The notes: generated by a model from the sequence alone, not told the origin. A stretch of DNA of 64,000 nt from Prorocentrum cordatum (GCA_963575745.1 CAUYUJ010014002.1:628820-692819), one strand, 5' to 3'; positions 1-11,526 are shown, counted from the stretch's first letter. Translations and numbers: made by a program.

Positions 1-990
1 CAGGAATTGAGGATGCAGCGCTTGGCGACGAAGAACAGGACCTGGGAGACCAGGCTTGAGAGTGGGAAAAAGCATGCTGCACTGCGCGGGCGCGGCACTA
101 CCTGCGGACGCGGCGCCGAATTGGACAGCCGAATTTCGGGGTGCCCAGCAAAATGATTGTTGGGCGCAGAAGTTCGCCGTGTAACAGATGGCGGGGATGG
201 GGGGCTCCAAAACGCAGAAATAAACGGAGCGCCTGTGAGGGGCACGGACAACGGGATGGATAAAGTCGTTGTTGCCGCGGGCGCGGGGGCCCACCGCGCG
301 GTCGGGCTTCCGAGCGCGTTGTTGCCGCTGAGACCGCCAGCGCTTCAAGAGCGGCGGGCACTGCGGTTAAGCCATTTGGTCAACTATCAGGAACCGCGGG
401 CAACGAGTTACTGTTTGGAAATAAAAACATGGGGTCCACAGTGCGCATGCTCATCCAGGTAGATGACGTCGCATAGGCATCCGGACCTGCGCGCGAAATG
501 GTAGATGCAGAGAACCGCGCAGTCTTAGATGGAGACAGGGGCGGCGACCCCGCAGTTCTCTCGGGCGCAAGGCACCGGGGCATGAGGCGACGATCCACGG
601 GAAGAACGGGAATTTCCAGTTCACCATCCAAGAAAGAGTTACGCGCCAAGAGGGGCTGAGGAAGGTGGAGGAGTTAGCGAGGAGAGATGCAAGGGCATTC
701 CAGGCAGGGAGCTCTCTTGGCAGTTCTGTTCTAGCGAGTCTGGATGGCCCCGCGGGCCCCAGTCGAAGTCCGACGCAGGCGCCCCCACTGCGTGAGAGGG
801 GGGGCCGAGAGCAGCGCGCGCGCGTGGAAGTTTGAACCGAGGAGCCAAGGAACACCAGCGATCTCGTAAGGCCACGCGTGCTCAAACGGCAGGGAAGGAG
901 ATGGTGGGGAGGAGGTAGAGAGCATTCCCAGTGCAGTCGCGCGACGCTGGGGCGCCAAGTTATCTTGGGGCCGCGCTCCGCCCGCAGAAG
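1..990. other. GC-rich stretch, no gene recognised
   Basis: Short overlapping ORFs exist on both strands but none shows a family motif. It lies just upstream of an integrase fragment on the plus strand, so it may hold more decayed retrotransposon, but I could not recognise the expected upstream integrase motifs in any frame. Confidence 0.4.
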
Positions 991-992
991 AA

Positions 993-1610
993 ATGGGCCC
1001 GCGTTCAATCGAGGTCGGCAGGTTTATTAATTCGTTCGCCAGCCGCCAGAGAGCCATCCTTCGCGGCGGCAGTGAGTCGCCCATTTCGGCGTTCATGCAG
1101 GCCGTGAAGGCGTCGCGCGACCTTTACTTGGGAGTGGAGGTTCGCCCAGTCGGCGATTTCCCAGCGAGCGGCGAGGTAGATGGGGCCATGAGATCAGCGA
1201 AAAGGGACACGCCTGGACGTTCAACGGCGCTTTGGGCGACCAGTGCTGGGTGGAGTTCGGAAGAGATCACGCGCCCAGACTTGGGTTAGTCGCGTGCGAG
1301 CCTAGTCTCATCAACAAGTTCACGATTCGCGCCGATGCAAAGACGGCCCACGAAAGGCGCCGAGGGCGCATATTCAACCGAGCGTTTTCCGGGTTTGGGG
1401 AATGCGTCGCGCATCTGAAGACTTCCACTGCGAAGGGGGGCAGCGACCTGAAGGCCGGATGGGGAGCGGAATCTTCCTGGGAGCGCACGAGGCCATCCAG
1501 GAGTCAATCATCCGTGGCAATAGAGGTGGTGCCATCATCTCCCATGAGCACGGGCGCGATGGATGCGAGGAGAAGAGATGGGACTTGGAAGGGGTTGCTA
1601 ACGTGAGTTG
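993..1610 (+). pseudogene. Broken LTR-retrotransposon integrase (core to C-terminal part)
   Basis: Three successive plus-strand frames read like one integrase of the type carried by dinoflagellate LTR retrotransposons. Frame one (993 to about 1200) has ILRGGSES, SPISAFMQAVK and PVGDFPASGEVDGA, matching the usual SDGE...AVK and PVGD..ANG.VE blocks around the second and third catalytic acidic residues. Frame two (about 1203-1455) has LINKFTIRADAKTAHERRRG and FGECV, the usual N.F..GADG.TA.ER..G and FGE.V. Frame three (about 1455-1606) has GIFLG, EKRWD and a terminal SW. The usual catalytic Asp of SDGE is replaced by Gly-Ser. Two frameshifts and this change make it a relic. The family match is from memory of conserved patterns, not an alignment. 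Confidence 0.6.
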
Positions 1611-2680
1611 GTTTTCTTGGCAACTGGGCGGCGACGATGTCGCCTGCGGCGGCGCCCACTCAGGGTCTGGCCGCCGACGCAGGGCCGCGAGTGGCGCGAG
1701 GATTGCCGTGGAGAAACCGGGGCGCATGGCCGTGGGGCCTGCGCCGGGGCGCCATGGCAGTGAAGCTACTGCTGGGGGGGAATGCCATTCACATGCCGCG
1801 CATCCATCAATGCCAAGGAATAGATTGACTTGCTCGAAGGACAAGGTGGTCTGGACATCCTGGGGGGTCAGCGCAGGTAGGCAATCTAGCACTGGAGAGG
1901 AGACGTTGCCGGGGCGCGACTGGGCATTCAACGACGGGTTAGTGACTGGGCGAAACCGCAAACCCGCATCAAAATGCACGCGCCGAAGGACATATGGGGC
2001 CACAAATATAGAGGTTCAGCAATGAGACGAGCACGCGCGATTTATCATGGAACAGATGGTCCGGGGGACATGACTGACAGTTTGAGGCGTGATGGTGAGA
2101 AGGGCGTGATGGTGAGAAGGAATTTCGAGGCCCTTGGGCGGGGTGGATTGCGTTCCGGGTTATCTGCGGCAGTGACGACAAGCCCCGGGTCGGCGTTGCT
2201 CGGCCGAATTGAGCGGCAGAACGCAGAAATGCAGGAGAGACCGCGGAGACGAGGAGAGGGCCGGAGGCATATGAAAAGAAAAGACGAGGACATGGGAATG
2301 CTGCAGAGGGGCCCAGAAGTCGGATGATGCGAGGGGCCCGGCGACGAGATCACGCGAGAAATTTTTGGTGAAATACCCAAACGCGCGCAAGTGTGACAGC
2401 GCCGATGCGATTGCCGTCGCAAGCTGGCGGGGATTTGGAAACGCCAGGCAGATCTAGGTCTGCTTTGGCGGCAAGAGAAGGGGGGGCGAGGAGACATCAG
2501 AGTGGCCAAAGCAGGAGCACATGATAATATTCCTTATGCTTTGACCACGCACGCGAGCAGGGATGACATGTCAGCGCGCACGCGAGGTACACATCAGCAT
2601 ATCGTTAGTGGAAGACACGAGCCGGCTCCTTCTACAGAGTATGAGTTTAATCGGTAGAGCGCGCCACTGGATCACCCTGT
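1611..2680. other. Probable further retrotransposon debris
   Basis: Downstream of the integrase relic, a reading around 1770-1830 with Cys and His residues (ECHSHAAH) could be the tail of the same polyprotein. The rest, to 2680, has no open frame with recognisable motifs and no repeat that I could find. Confidence 0.3.
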
Positions 2681-2686
2681 AGTTGA

Positions 2687-2990
2687 AAAGGGGGGGGGGG
2701 GGGGGGGGGGGGGGCGACCCCCCCCCCCCCCTCGCCCCTTCGAAGGGAGGGTGGGATTCTTGACCCCCCCCCCCTCCTCCTTGCTTAAGAGAGGGGGGGG
2801 TCCGAAACCCTTCCCCCTTCCCCAGCCCCTTGACGGGCGGGGGGGGGGGGGGTCCGGAGCCCCCCCCCCCCCTTGGCGCTGGAAAAGAGGGGGGGCTCGA
2901 ACCCCCCTCCCCGGCCCCCTCCCGCTTCGCCGAACAGGGGGCCGGGGAGAGGGCCCGTCCCGCAAGGGGGGGGGGGTCTGGCCTCGGGAT
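2687..2990. repeat. G-run/C-run low-complexity block
   Basis: Alternating long runs of G and C (for example 2691-2714 then 2719-2732), several able to pair with one another. It directly precedes the 7-bp satellite. A similar G/C block at 4380-4530 closes the other side, so the satellite is bracketed by related low-complexity DNA. Confidence 0.85.
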
Positions 2991-2991
2991 A

Positions 2992-4268
2992 GTGAGTAGA
3001 AAGTAGTGAGTAGAGAGTAGTGAGTAGTGAGTAGTGAATAGTGAATAATGAGTAGTGAGTAGACAGTAGCGAGTAGTGAGGAGTGAGGAATCAGTCGTGG
3101 CGCGCAGTGATTAGTGAGTAGTGAATAGTGGGTAGTGGGGAGTGGGTAGTGAGTAGTGAATAGCGAGTAGGGAGTAACGAGTAGTGAATCGTAAGTCGCA
3201 AATAGGGCATTGTGAGTAGTGGGTAGCAAGGAGGGAGTAGTCAGTAGTGAGGAGCGAGTAGAGAGTAACGAGTAGTGATGAGTGAGTAGTGAGTAGTGAG
3301 TAGGGAGTAGCGAATAGTGAGTAGTCAGTAGTGAGAAGTGAGAAGCGGGTATTGACTAGTGGGTAGTGCGTAGGGAGTAGCGAGTGGTGAGTAGTGAGTA
3401 ATAAGTCGTGAGTACTGAGTAGTGAGTCGTGAAAAATGACTAGTGAGTAACGACTTGTGACGAACGGCTAGTGTGTGGGGGGCAGGGAGTAGTGAATAGT
3501 AAGTCGTGCGTAGTGGGTAATGAATATTGCGTATTGGGTAGCGAGTAGCGAGTAAGGAGTAGCGAGTAATGAGTAGTGAGCTGTGAGCAGTGGGTAGTGC
3601 GTAGAGAGTAGCGAGTCGCGAGCAGCGGATAGTGAGCAGTGAGTTGTGGGCAGTGAGTAGTGAACAGTGAGTACTTAGTGGTGAGTAGTGGATAGTGGTT
3701 AGTGAGTAGTGGTTAATGAGTAGTGGGCAGTGAGTAGTGTGTAGTGAGTAGTGAGTAGTGGGTACTGGGTAGTGACTGGTGAGTAGTGAGTTGGGAGTAG
3801 GGAGTAGGGGGTAGGGAGTAGTGGGAGCGTAGTGAGTAGTGAGTAGTGGGTATAGAGTAGTGCGTGTTTGGTAGCGAGTAGGGTGTAGGGAGTAGCGAGT
3901 AGTGAGTAGTGAGTTGTGAGTACTGTGCAGGCAGTAGCGAGTAGCGAGTATTGGATCATAAGTAGTGAGTTGTGGGCAGTGAGTAGTGAGTAGCGATGTG
4001 TGAATAGTGAGTAGTGGGTCGTGGATAGTGGTTAGTGGGTAGTTGGTAGTGAGTTGTGTTTAGTGAGTAATGAGTATTGGGTAGTGAGGAGTGAGTAGTG
4101 AGTAGTGCGTAGGGAGTAGGGAAAAGTGAGTAGTGGGTAGTGGGTAGTGAGTAGCGGGTAGTGAGTAGTGAATCGTGGGTAGTGAGTAATGAGTTGTGAG
4201 AAGTGAATACTGAGTAGCGAGTCGTGGGTAGTGGGTAGTGAGTAGTGTGTTATGAGTAGTGAGTGCTG
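2992..4268. repeat. Degenerate 7-bp satellite (GTAGTGA)n
   Basis: About 1.28 kb built from the heptamer GTAGTGA and close variants (GTAGCGA, GTAGGGA, GAATAGT). Because 21 bp is three heptamers, the minus strand reads as runs of YSLLTTH; this is a reading artefact and not a gene. The unit length equals that of plant-type telomere repeats but the sequence is different. Confidence 0.9.
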
Positions 4269-4540
4269 TGTGGGGCCAGGGTTAGGTCTTGGGGTTCGGG
4301 TTAGGTGCTAAGGTAAAGGCGAGGATTAGTGTTAGGGGTGGTCGGGGTCGGGTTCCGGAGCTTGGGGGCGCCGTGACGAAAGGGGAGGAGGGGGGGGTGT
4401 TCGAATTTGGCGGCCAAAAGGCGGGGGGGTCGGACCCCCCCCCGCTTTTGAAAGAGGGGGACGGTGGGGGGGTCCCCGACGACGGATCGGGAAAGGCGGG
4501 GGCGGGGTCCCCCCTCCCCCCCCCCCCCCTTTAGGGAGAT
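4269..4540. repeat. Degenerate GGGTTAGG-like motifs and G/C runs
   Basis: 4277-4350 contains several GGGTTAGG, GGTTAGGT and GTTAGGGG words, loosely telomere-like but irregular. 4381-4530 is G- and C-run DNA similar to 2687-2990. Nothing supports a true telomere here. Confidence 0.5.
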
Positions 4541-4990
4541 CCAGCGGCGCACCCTCCCATTTTGGCCCGCTGACTTAAACTCAAGATTTGTGGCGGCCCA
4601 GGCGTTCGTCTACATCTACCATGCTAGATCTGGATCACTCCATAGAACTGGTGCATCACGACGAGTAAAAATACCGTGTCGCGTGTTAGGAGCCCTTTGC
4701 ACGATTACGCTCAAACCGTCGTCACGTTTTGCCTGCTCCAGCTTTGCCTTTTTGACTGTGCACACTCAGATTCGCCGTGGTGCGTCTTACAGCTCCGATT
4801 GTATCCGTGTGTCCAGCTCGCTGTATACGAGTTAATCATCCGTCGCGCCGGTCGACCAACACTGGCTGATGGGGGGCGTTTGAGCATAGCCGCGCGCCTG
4901 GGTGAGGATGTTCATTGCCCCTGTGATGCTATGCCATGTTTGTCATTTTTGGATTTCGGGCTCAGGGGGAAACAACCAGGCCCCTACCAT
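4541..4990. other. Less repetitive stretch, no gene recognised
   Basis: Mixed-composition DNA between repeat blocks. Short ORFs run through it but end in the GGAGCA array and show no family motif. Confidence 0.4.
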
Positions 4991-5004
4991 GTTTTCCAAG
5001 AGAC

Positions 5005-5015
5005 TTGGGAGGAGG

Positions 5016-5067
<52 letters not shown>

Positions 5068-5190
5068 TTAGGAGGAGGACAAGCAGGAGGAGGAGAAAAA
5101 TATGGAGGAGGAGGAGGAGGAGGAGCAGCAGGACCAGGAGGAGGAGGAACAGGAGGAGGAGCAAGAGGAGGGAAAGGGCCACGATGAGGA
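5005..5190. repeat. GGAGCA/GGA microsatellite
   Basis: A (GGAGCA)n run at 5018-5068, then GGA-rich purine DNA to about 5190. ORFs through it in every frame are low-complexity products. Confidence 0.9.
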
Positions 5191-5589
5191 TAAAGTGTTC
5201 GTGGCTGCTTCTCTTTCTGTTGTTACTTCGTGCCTCCTCGTGCTCCGCGCAGTCACAGGACATCGCGCCACGGGGCTCCGCAGCCAACCGGAGCGGCGAG
5301 CACGAATCGGGCACGGCCCCGCACGAGCCTGCCGCTGTCGACCACTGATGCTCACGTCAGCCTATTCCTGGTCCTCGCACATCCGTGCCAGCACATCGTA
5401 AGATGAGCAATGGCCTGCGCCATGGGTCGCGCAAGTTGTCGATCGTCGCCGTCGTCGTCGCCGTCGTCTTCGTGGGTGCAAGGGGGGGAAGGGGCGGTCG
5501 CCAGGCGCAACATGAACGCCCTGCAGCGGCTGCCAGTGGCCCAGCTGTTTCAGGAGGGCCTCTCTCTTCTCGCGGCTCTTTTCCTCCTC

Positions 5590-5880
5590 GTCTGCCTGGC
5601 CTCCTCCTCCTCCTTTTTATATTCTCAGTCCTCCTACTCCTCCTCCTCCTCCTCCTTATCCATATGTGTCTTGTCGTCCTCCTCCTCCTCCTCCTCTCCT
5701 TTCTTCTCCTCCCAGTCCTCATCATCATCCTCATCTGTTCCCTGCTTCCCATCTCTTGTATTTTCACACCTCTGCCCTCCCAGTCCCTGCTTCCTGCTCC
5801 GTGTTCCTCCCTCCTTGCTCCTTTCTTCGCTCCTCCTCCTCCTCCTCCTCCTCCTTTTCACTCCTCCTCATCCTGCTCCC
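5590..5880. repeat. CTC-rich polypyrimidine tract
   Basis: Imperfect (TCC)n on the plus strand, strongest at 5601-5720 and 5833-5875. It is the strand opposite of the GGA arrays elsewhere in the window. Confidence 0.85.
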
Positions 5881-6120
5881 TGTTTTGCTCCGAGCGTACC
5901 GATCCTCTCCCCTTCCACCCGCAGTGTGAGCCTCCCTCTCGCCCTGTCCGGCCCTACCGCGGAGAGGGCTGCCGCTTGGAGAGTGGCGGCCCGCGCTGTC
6001 GCGGTGGCGAACCCAGCCCACGGCCGCCCGGAAGCGTCGGCAGCTTCGCACCGCGAAGCTCCGAGGCCACGGAGAGCGCCGTCGGGCGCGTTCTCCGGCG
6101 ACGGCGCAGCTCACCAGAGG

Positions 6121-6283
6121 CAAAAGTACTGCTACCACCAGCTAGGGGGGCGGTTGTCCCACCGCTTCGAGCTGGCGGCACCTCGTTCGGGGCATGCCTC
6201 CACAGAGTGCCCTGAAGGAGGTGCCACCAGCTCGAGGGGAGGGAGCGGCCACTCCCCTCGAGCTGGTGGTAGTGGTACTTTTG
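6121..6283. repeat. Nested palindromic element
   Basis: Outer arms 6121-6143 and 6261-6283 are inverted copies with two mismatches. A second pair lies inside (about 6167-6184 and 6219-6236, one mismatch), and a third palindrome (CTCGAGGGGAG ... CTCCCCTCGAG) spans about 6233-6262. The motif AGCTGGTGG recurs in both orientations. The layout suggests a foldback element or one made by repeated inversion of a short module. Confidence 0.7.
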
Positions 6284-6499
6284 TCTCTCCTGAGCAGCGG
6301 CTCGGCTGCCAGCGCCGGTCTCGCCCACCGTGGGCGGGGCCATCAGATGCTCGGTGGCCGCGCGAGGAGGCGGCCGCCGCTTCGGAGTGGGAGGCTCGGG
6401 GTGAGGGGGCGGGCTGGCTCTGAGGTGCTGGCGGGCCCACCGCCTGGGGCCCCCCTCGTGACCCATCGCACGCCTGCCCTTTACCAGGTGCGTTCCTGG

Positions 6500-6950
6500 T
6501 GCGCCTAGTTCGAGCAGTGGCGAAGCGTCCTGGTTTGCCGATCATCCCACCAAAGAGTGTTCTGATAACCGTTGATGGTCTGCACGGAATGTTCTTAGAA
6601 CATGTCTGGCTGAGGCTGTTCTGTTTCAACACATCGGGACTATGTTATAAAAACATTGATTTTGTTGTTCGAGCATTTTTCTAAGAACATGTCGTGGTAG
6701 GCCTATAGGAATGCCGGGACGGTCTGTCCCTGCTGAAGTAGTGGCGCCGACAGCGCCCGTGCAAAACAATGTGAGGATACATGCGGGCCGCTGTCCAACG
6801 CCGTTCAAACAGGCAGCTGGAAACAGCAAGATGCCTCTGCAGGTAATCACCCGTGATGCGAGCCTGACGCTACAGTATAATCAACGCTAATTTGGGCAGA
6901 AAGAGCTCCACTGTAGAATATCACACGTGATGAAATCCAGACCAAACTCA
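6500..6950. other. AT-richer spacer, no gene recognised
   Basis: 6540-6700 is richer in A and T than its surroundings. The word AGAACATGTC appears twice (about 6597 and 6685) and GTTCTTAGAAC at 6590 is palindromic. No coding signal. Confidence 0.4.
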
Positions 6951-6959
6951 TTATCCAGC

Positions 6960-7195
6960 TGTGGACCGACGACCGAGACGACGACGACCTACGACGACGA
7001 CCGACCGACCGACGACCGACGACCTGACCGACCGACCGACCGACCGACCCCAACGACGACGACCGACAACGACCGATCGACTGACCGGCCGACCGACCGA
7101 GACGACGACCGATGACGACCGATGGACGGACGGACCGACGGACCGAGACGACAACGACCGACGACGACGACCGACGGACCCACTGACCGACAGAC
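6960..7195. repeat. CGA/CGAC minisatellite
   Basis: Irregular tandem words CGAC, CGACGA and GACCGACC over about 235 bp. All apparent ORFs here read as simple D/R/T or S/V/G repeats. Confidence 0.85.
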
Positions 7196-7334
7196 GAGCG
7201 CGCGGACTGACCCAGTTTAGGAGCGAGGCGTGGATACAATGCTAAGACCCCCACCACTGGCACGTCAGCCCCCCCTCCCTCCAATTTATTCAAGCCCCAA
7301 GTCGGTTCAGGCTCCAGCCTTCAGTTTTTACGAG

Positions 7335-7795
7335 TGACAGTGTTCCAGCCGCTTCTGCCGACAAGAAGGGGCAGTTCCAGCTTTCAATTTTCACCAGGGG
7401 GAGTGTTCCAGCCGCCCACGGGTGAGGTTCCAGCCCTTCATTTTTGCGAGGGGAAGTGTTCCAGCCGCCGACGGCGTGGGTTCCACTCAGCGAGAGCGTT
7501 CCAGCCGCTCACGGCGTGGGCTCCAGCCACGGATTTCTACCCAGCGCGAGCGTTCCAGCCGATGGCGGCGTGGGCTCCAGCCATGCATGTTTGCCGAGCG
7601 CGAGCGTTCCAGCGGCACGCGGCGTGGGTTCCAGCCATGAGCCTTTTACCAGGCGCGAGCGCTTGAGCCGTGCAAGGCGCGGCTTCCAGCCGTGCATTTT
7701 TACCCCGCGCGAGCGTTTCCAGCTGCACACGGCGCGGGTTGCAGCCGTGCGTGCGCTTTCATCGAGCGCGAGCGTTCCAGCCGCCCACGGAAAAT
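7335..7795. repeat. 54-bp tandem repeat
   Basis: The word GCGTTCCAGC recurs with a 54-bp period (GTTCC at 7498, 7552 and 7606), followed each time by a variant of CACGGCGTGGGCTCCAGCC and a T-rich spacer. The edges are more diverged than the centre. 54 is a multiple of 3, so one frame stays open through the array; no coding evidence beyond that. Confidence 0.8.
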
Positions 7796-7799
7796 TCTC

Positions 7800-9030
7800 T
7801 CATTAGTAAATTAGTCCACTGATTGCAGGGCCAGTCTTGCGTTCTCTTGCGTGTAGTTCGCCGACGTGCGCGGTGTCAGACGCCGTCGACCACGCGGACA
7901 CGACGGGGGCCAGCCGTGTGCCAGGGGCTACGGGGGATGTTGCTGGTTCTTCGGGGGAGTTTGCTGGCAACGGAAGGGTCGGCGCAAGGTTCTGGGCTCC
8001 CTCGGCCTGGAGGTGCTGCGGGCGGACAGCGTGGAGACGCAGCGCTGGCAGCGGGGGGGGGGGAGGGGGGCAGATGAGATCAGCGGGGGGGCGAGCATCG
8101 GGTCGGACGAAAGGGCAGGGATGAGGCCGTGCCTCCTCGACCGCAGCTTCCCTCGCTCGTGGTCTCTGGGGGCCGCCGCCAGGCCCCGGGAAGGTCGAGC
8201 TGTCTCCACAGCTTCGCCCGTCGCCACGGCTGCGGAGCAAGGGGGGGAGGGGCCTCCTTCAGAGGCCAGGGTGCCTCATAGGAGCCGTCCCGCGAAGCGC
8301 TCCGCCCTGCGGGGGCCGCCGGGCCGCTCCAGGAGGTCCCCTCTGCCCTAGGGGTCGGCCGCCCCCCTTGCCCCCGCAGCCTGGTGCACACGCCCCAGCT
8401 CCTGCCACAGCGCCTTGCGCGCGTGCCTCTGCAAGGCCGCCCCTGCATTCTCGATGGTCCAGCCCGTTCCCAGGCAAGGCTGCACGTCCCAGGGCCTGCG
8501 CAGAACGTCCGAGGGAACTTGTGAGACCCGAGAGCCTGATAGCAAGACGCCCGAAGGGCGTGGCAAGGCTCGTCGAAGAACTCTGGAAGGACCTGGAGAG
8601 AGCTTCCGAAGGACCACCTGGAGAGCTTCCGGGCACGCGTATTGGGAAACGCTCAGACAAGGCCTCTCGGGACCCGTTTCCGGCTCCAGCGAGGCGCGCC
8701 GAGGTGTGTGGACGGAAGCCGTAACGTCCTCCGGGGCTACCTTGCGGCTCTGGCTTGATACGAAACCCTCTCAGCTCTCTACGAGCTATCCAGGAATTTC
8801 ACCACTACCCGCCTTGCACCCCTCAGATGCGGTTCAAGGGTATGCGCCACCAGCACCCCGCCCCCAACTCCCCCATCCGAGGGAGAGGAGGGCGCAGAGA
8901 GCAGAGGGAGGGGAAGACTGCTGACTGGGGACGTACTTTTGTGTGGGGCCCGCAAGCGCATGCCGCCCTCTTATCTCCACGCAGGCCCAGTCGCCTTTGT
9001 TGTGTGCGTCCCACTTGCACTTCTGCTGGA
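7800..9030. other. GC-rich region, no gene recognised
   Basis: Several medium ORFs overlap on both strands (up to about 160 codons) as expected from GC-rich DNA. None shows a recognisable domain or coherent composition. Confidence 0.4.
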
Positions 9031-9034
9031 GTCG

Positions 9035-9275
9035 TCGCGTTCGTGCATGTACATGTGCACGTGCATGCATACACATACACACATGTACATGCAAAGAGGG
9101 ATAACGATATTCCAAAAGGGTGGATGTGATTGTATGTATACGCGTACAGTACAATGCATCTACGTCTATATGCGAGAGAGAGAGATAGAGAGATAAAACA
9201 AAACAGAGAGAGAGAGATACACACAGGCAGAAAAAGAGAGTGAGAGAGAGAGACAGAGAGACAGACATATGATGA
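9035..9275. repeat. CA/TG-rich then GA-rich microsatellites
   Basis: 9042-9094 is alternating CA/TG words (ACATGTACATGCA type), able to adopt left-handed DNA. 9171-9272 is (GA)n with interruptions. A further GA run lies at 9560-9618. Confidence 0.8.
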
Positions 9276-9619
9276 GAGAGACATGCAGGTTGGACGATAA
9301 AGAAGAGCCGAGGTCGACATTGACCGCGTGGACTAACTATCCTATAGGTGCAAGTCTATGTGCGCATAGAGGGAGGGAAGGATGGAGGGAGGACGGGAGG
9401 GGGGGCAAATGGATGGAGGAAGTGGCATAGGGATGGAGGGAGATAGGGAGAGAGGGAGGGCGACATGGTAGTGCATATGTGTGTAAGTGAATCGATGTGT
9501 GTATCTGCATACGCATGATCTAAATATGTTTTCAAATATGTACGTATCCGCTTACGCAGGGAAAGAGAGAGAGAGAGATGTAGAACAACAGAGAGAGAGA
9601 GAAGGAGAGGGGAGAGACT

Positions 9620-10405
9620 TGGGGCTCGCTGGGACCATGTTGGGCGCCGCTCGGAGCTCCCTTTGCTCCCCTGGGTGCCGATCTGGGCTGTCTTGAATAC
9701 TCGTCCGGGTCCTCTTGAGCTGGGCACGTCTCCCCTGAAGTTCTCCTGAGCCAATGTGGATCCGGAAGGCTCGGGAAGCGACAAACATCAGGGTTCTCCC
9801 TTTTGCCGACGCGATGGGCTCCTCAGTGCGAGGGCCACCCAGATCTCTAGACCTGGTCCTCTGGCTGCTGGTTCCGTCCATGGGATTTTGGTTCCAGGGT
9901 CTCGGGGGGGGCGAAGATGGCCCGCGTGGGCCTAGACTCAGGAACGAATCGGCTGCCTTCATCCGTCTAAGGCGTCGGAGGTATGGGTTCTGGCTGCCTC
10001 TGCTCTCGGGTGCCCCTCGGGGTGGCGGCGGCCTGTCGGGCAGGGGGTAAAACCATCCAGGTCTCCCTGAACGAGAACATTGCTAACCCGTATTTTGAAA
10101 GTCTCATCCGGAGAGAGACAGAGAGAGAGAGGAATAAAAAACAAGAGAGGCAAACAAACAAGCAAACAATGACAATGTCTCGACCCACAGCTGCAATTTT
10201 CTATGGGCGCGCCAACCTCCTGGCTTATCAAAGTCCCCGTTCGCGGGGCCCTGAACCAGGCTCGTGGACGTGACGAAGGAGGTCGTGCACGACCGGGGCA
10301 CTCGCGCCTCCAAGCTCGGCGTGGCGCGACAGCCGCCTCTGCTGCAAGGGGGCGCGGGGTTCAGTTGCTCAGAGGAGGTGGCTGGGCGAGAGTGGCGGCC
10401 TATCT
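9620..10405. other. Spacer, no gene recognised
   Basis: Mixed GC-rich DNA with a short GA run near 10112-10135. No ORF with recognisable motifs. Confidence 0.4.
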
Positions 10406-10410
10406 TGAGG

Positions 10411-10566
10411 AAGGGAAAGTTACCGCGATCTTCATAGCTTGCGCGTGCTACACGGTCCCAGGCGTTAACCAAGCAGTCCTGCCCTGCTCGATTCCTCCCC
10501 TGGGTGCGTGTACCAAAGGGCTTCGCTTGTAGGGGGGCTCATTCAGAGGGCGGTTCTTATCCCCTT
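10411..10566. mobile_element. Decayed TIR element, same family as PAS-gene intron 1
   Basis: The ends AAGGGAAAGTTACCGC (10411-10426) and GCGGTTCTTATCCCCTT (10550-10566) are imperfect inverted copies with a one-base gap. Internal words match the 168-bp intron of the PAS gene in order: GGCGTTAACCAAGCAG, CCTGCCCTG.TCGATT, GGGTGCGTG.ACCAAA and CTTCGCTTGT. This is the most diverged of four copies in the window. It lies in no recognisable gene. Confidence 0.6.
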
Positions 10567-11184
10567 ACACGAAGCACCCCAAACAAAGCTATTATGCCCT
10601 TTGCTCTGTGAAGGCAGCTGGTTTATGATAGTTGCCTTTCGACTTCTCGTCGTCAAGGTCGGGCGCGGCTAGGAGGGCTGGTCGGGCTGGACCTCAGCTG
10701 GGGTCAGGGGGGCCAGTCCCGGGCGGGTCCTGGTCGGGGGCGGGGCGGCCGGGGGGCCTTCTCGGAAGGATGTCGCTCGTGTCGCTGTGGCGAGGCTCGT
10801 GTCGGCAGCGTCGCCGGGCGGCCTGTGCATGTGGGGGCCTGGTGGCTAGGCTACACGCAAGAGTGACCCTTCGCCGGAGAGGCCTCTCGTGCGCGCAGTT
10901 CGGGGGCCGCGCGTGGGCCAGACCTAGGCACGCAAGCCTTCACTGCGATCGGCAAGCCGCGCACCAAAGGCCACGCTTGCCACGTGTGCGTGTCTCCGAG
11001 AGGTCAGACTCGGGCACATCTACAGAATCTAGAGGCGAATCACCATCAACAGGCCCATATTGGGCCATGTTTTTTTTCATGCCTCCCAGTCCTCGGTTTC
11101 CTGCCGCCCCTCCTTGCCATGGTTGTTCTCACGGGGGGCTTGGGCGGACTCGTTTTCGATGTGTCCGAGGGGGGCAGGGGCGAG

Positions 11185-11462
11185 GGGAAGAAGAGGAGGA
11201 GGAGGAGGAGGAGGAGGAGCAGGAGGAGGAGGTGGAGGAGGAGGTGGAGGAGGAGGAGGGAGGGAGGGAGGCAGGGAGGGAGGGAGGGAGGAGAGGAGGG
11301 AGGGAGGACGAGGACGAGGACGAGGAGGAGGAGGAGGAGGATGAGGAGGAGGAGGAAAGGTGGAGGAGGAGGAGGAGGAGGACGAGGACGCAAGACGAGG
11401 AGGAGGAGGAGGAGGAGGAGGAGGAGGAGGAGGAGGAGGAGGAGGAGGAGGAGGAGGGGGGG
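11185..11462. repeat. GGA triplet array ending at a spliced-leader relic
   Basis: Plus-strand (GGA)n with GAC and GGGA interruptions; the purest part is 11400-11455. It ends in a run of G directly before the leader copy at 11465. Confidence 0.95.
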
Positions 11463-11464
11463 GG

Positions 11465-11486
11465 TCCGTAGCCATTTTGGCTCAAG
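11465..11486 (+). other. Genomic dinoflagellate spliced-leader sequence (relic, exact)
   Basis: All 22 positions fit the known dinoflagellate spliced leader (first base T, then CCGTAGCCATTTT, then GGCTCAAG). A spliced-leader RNA gene would continue with a GT splice donor after CTCAAG; here the next bases are CCGCACAG. It is therefore best read as a leader carried into the genome on a reverse-transcribed mature mRNA, the processed-gene recycling known in dinoflagellates. Confidence 0.85.
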
Positions 11487-11526
11487 CCGCACAGCAGCGT
11501 GCGACAGCCCCAGTGCTCAAGCTGGC

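Noticed and set aside
2992-4268. Protein of repeated YSLLTTH on the minus strand
   Set aside because: This is simply the 7-bp satellite read in triplets; stops occur as soon as the heptamer varies.
4277-4350. True telomere
   Set aside because: Words are irregular, short and flanked by non-telomeric DNA on both sides.
11465-11486. Spliced-leader RNA gene
   Set aside because: No splice donor follows the 22-nt leader, and a coding-like sequence follows instead.
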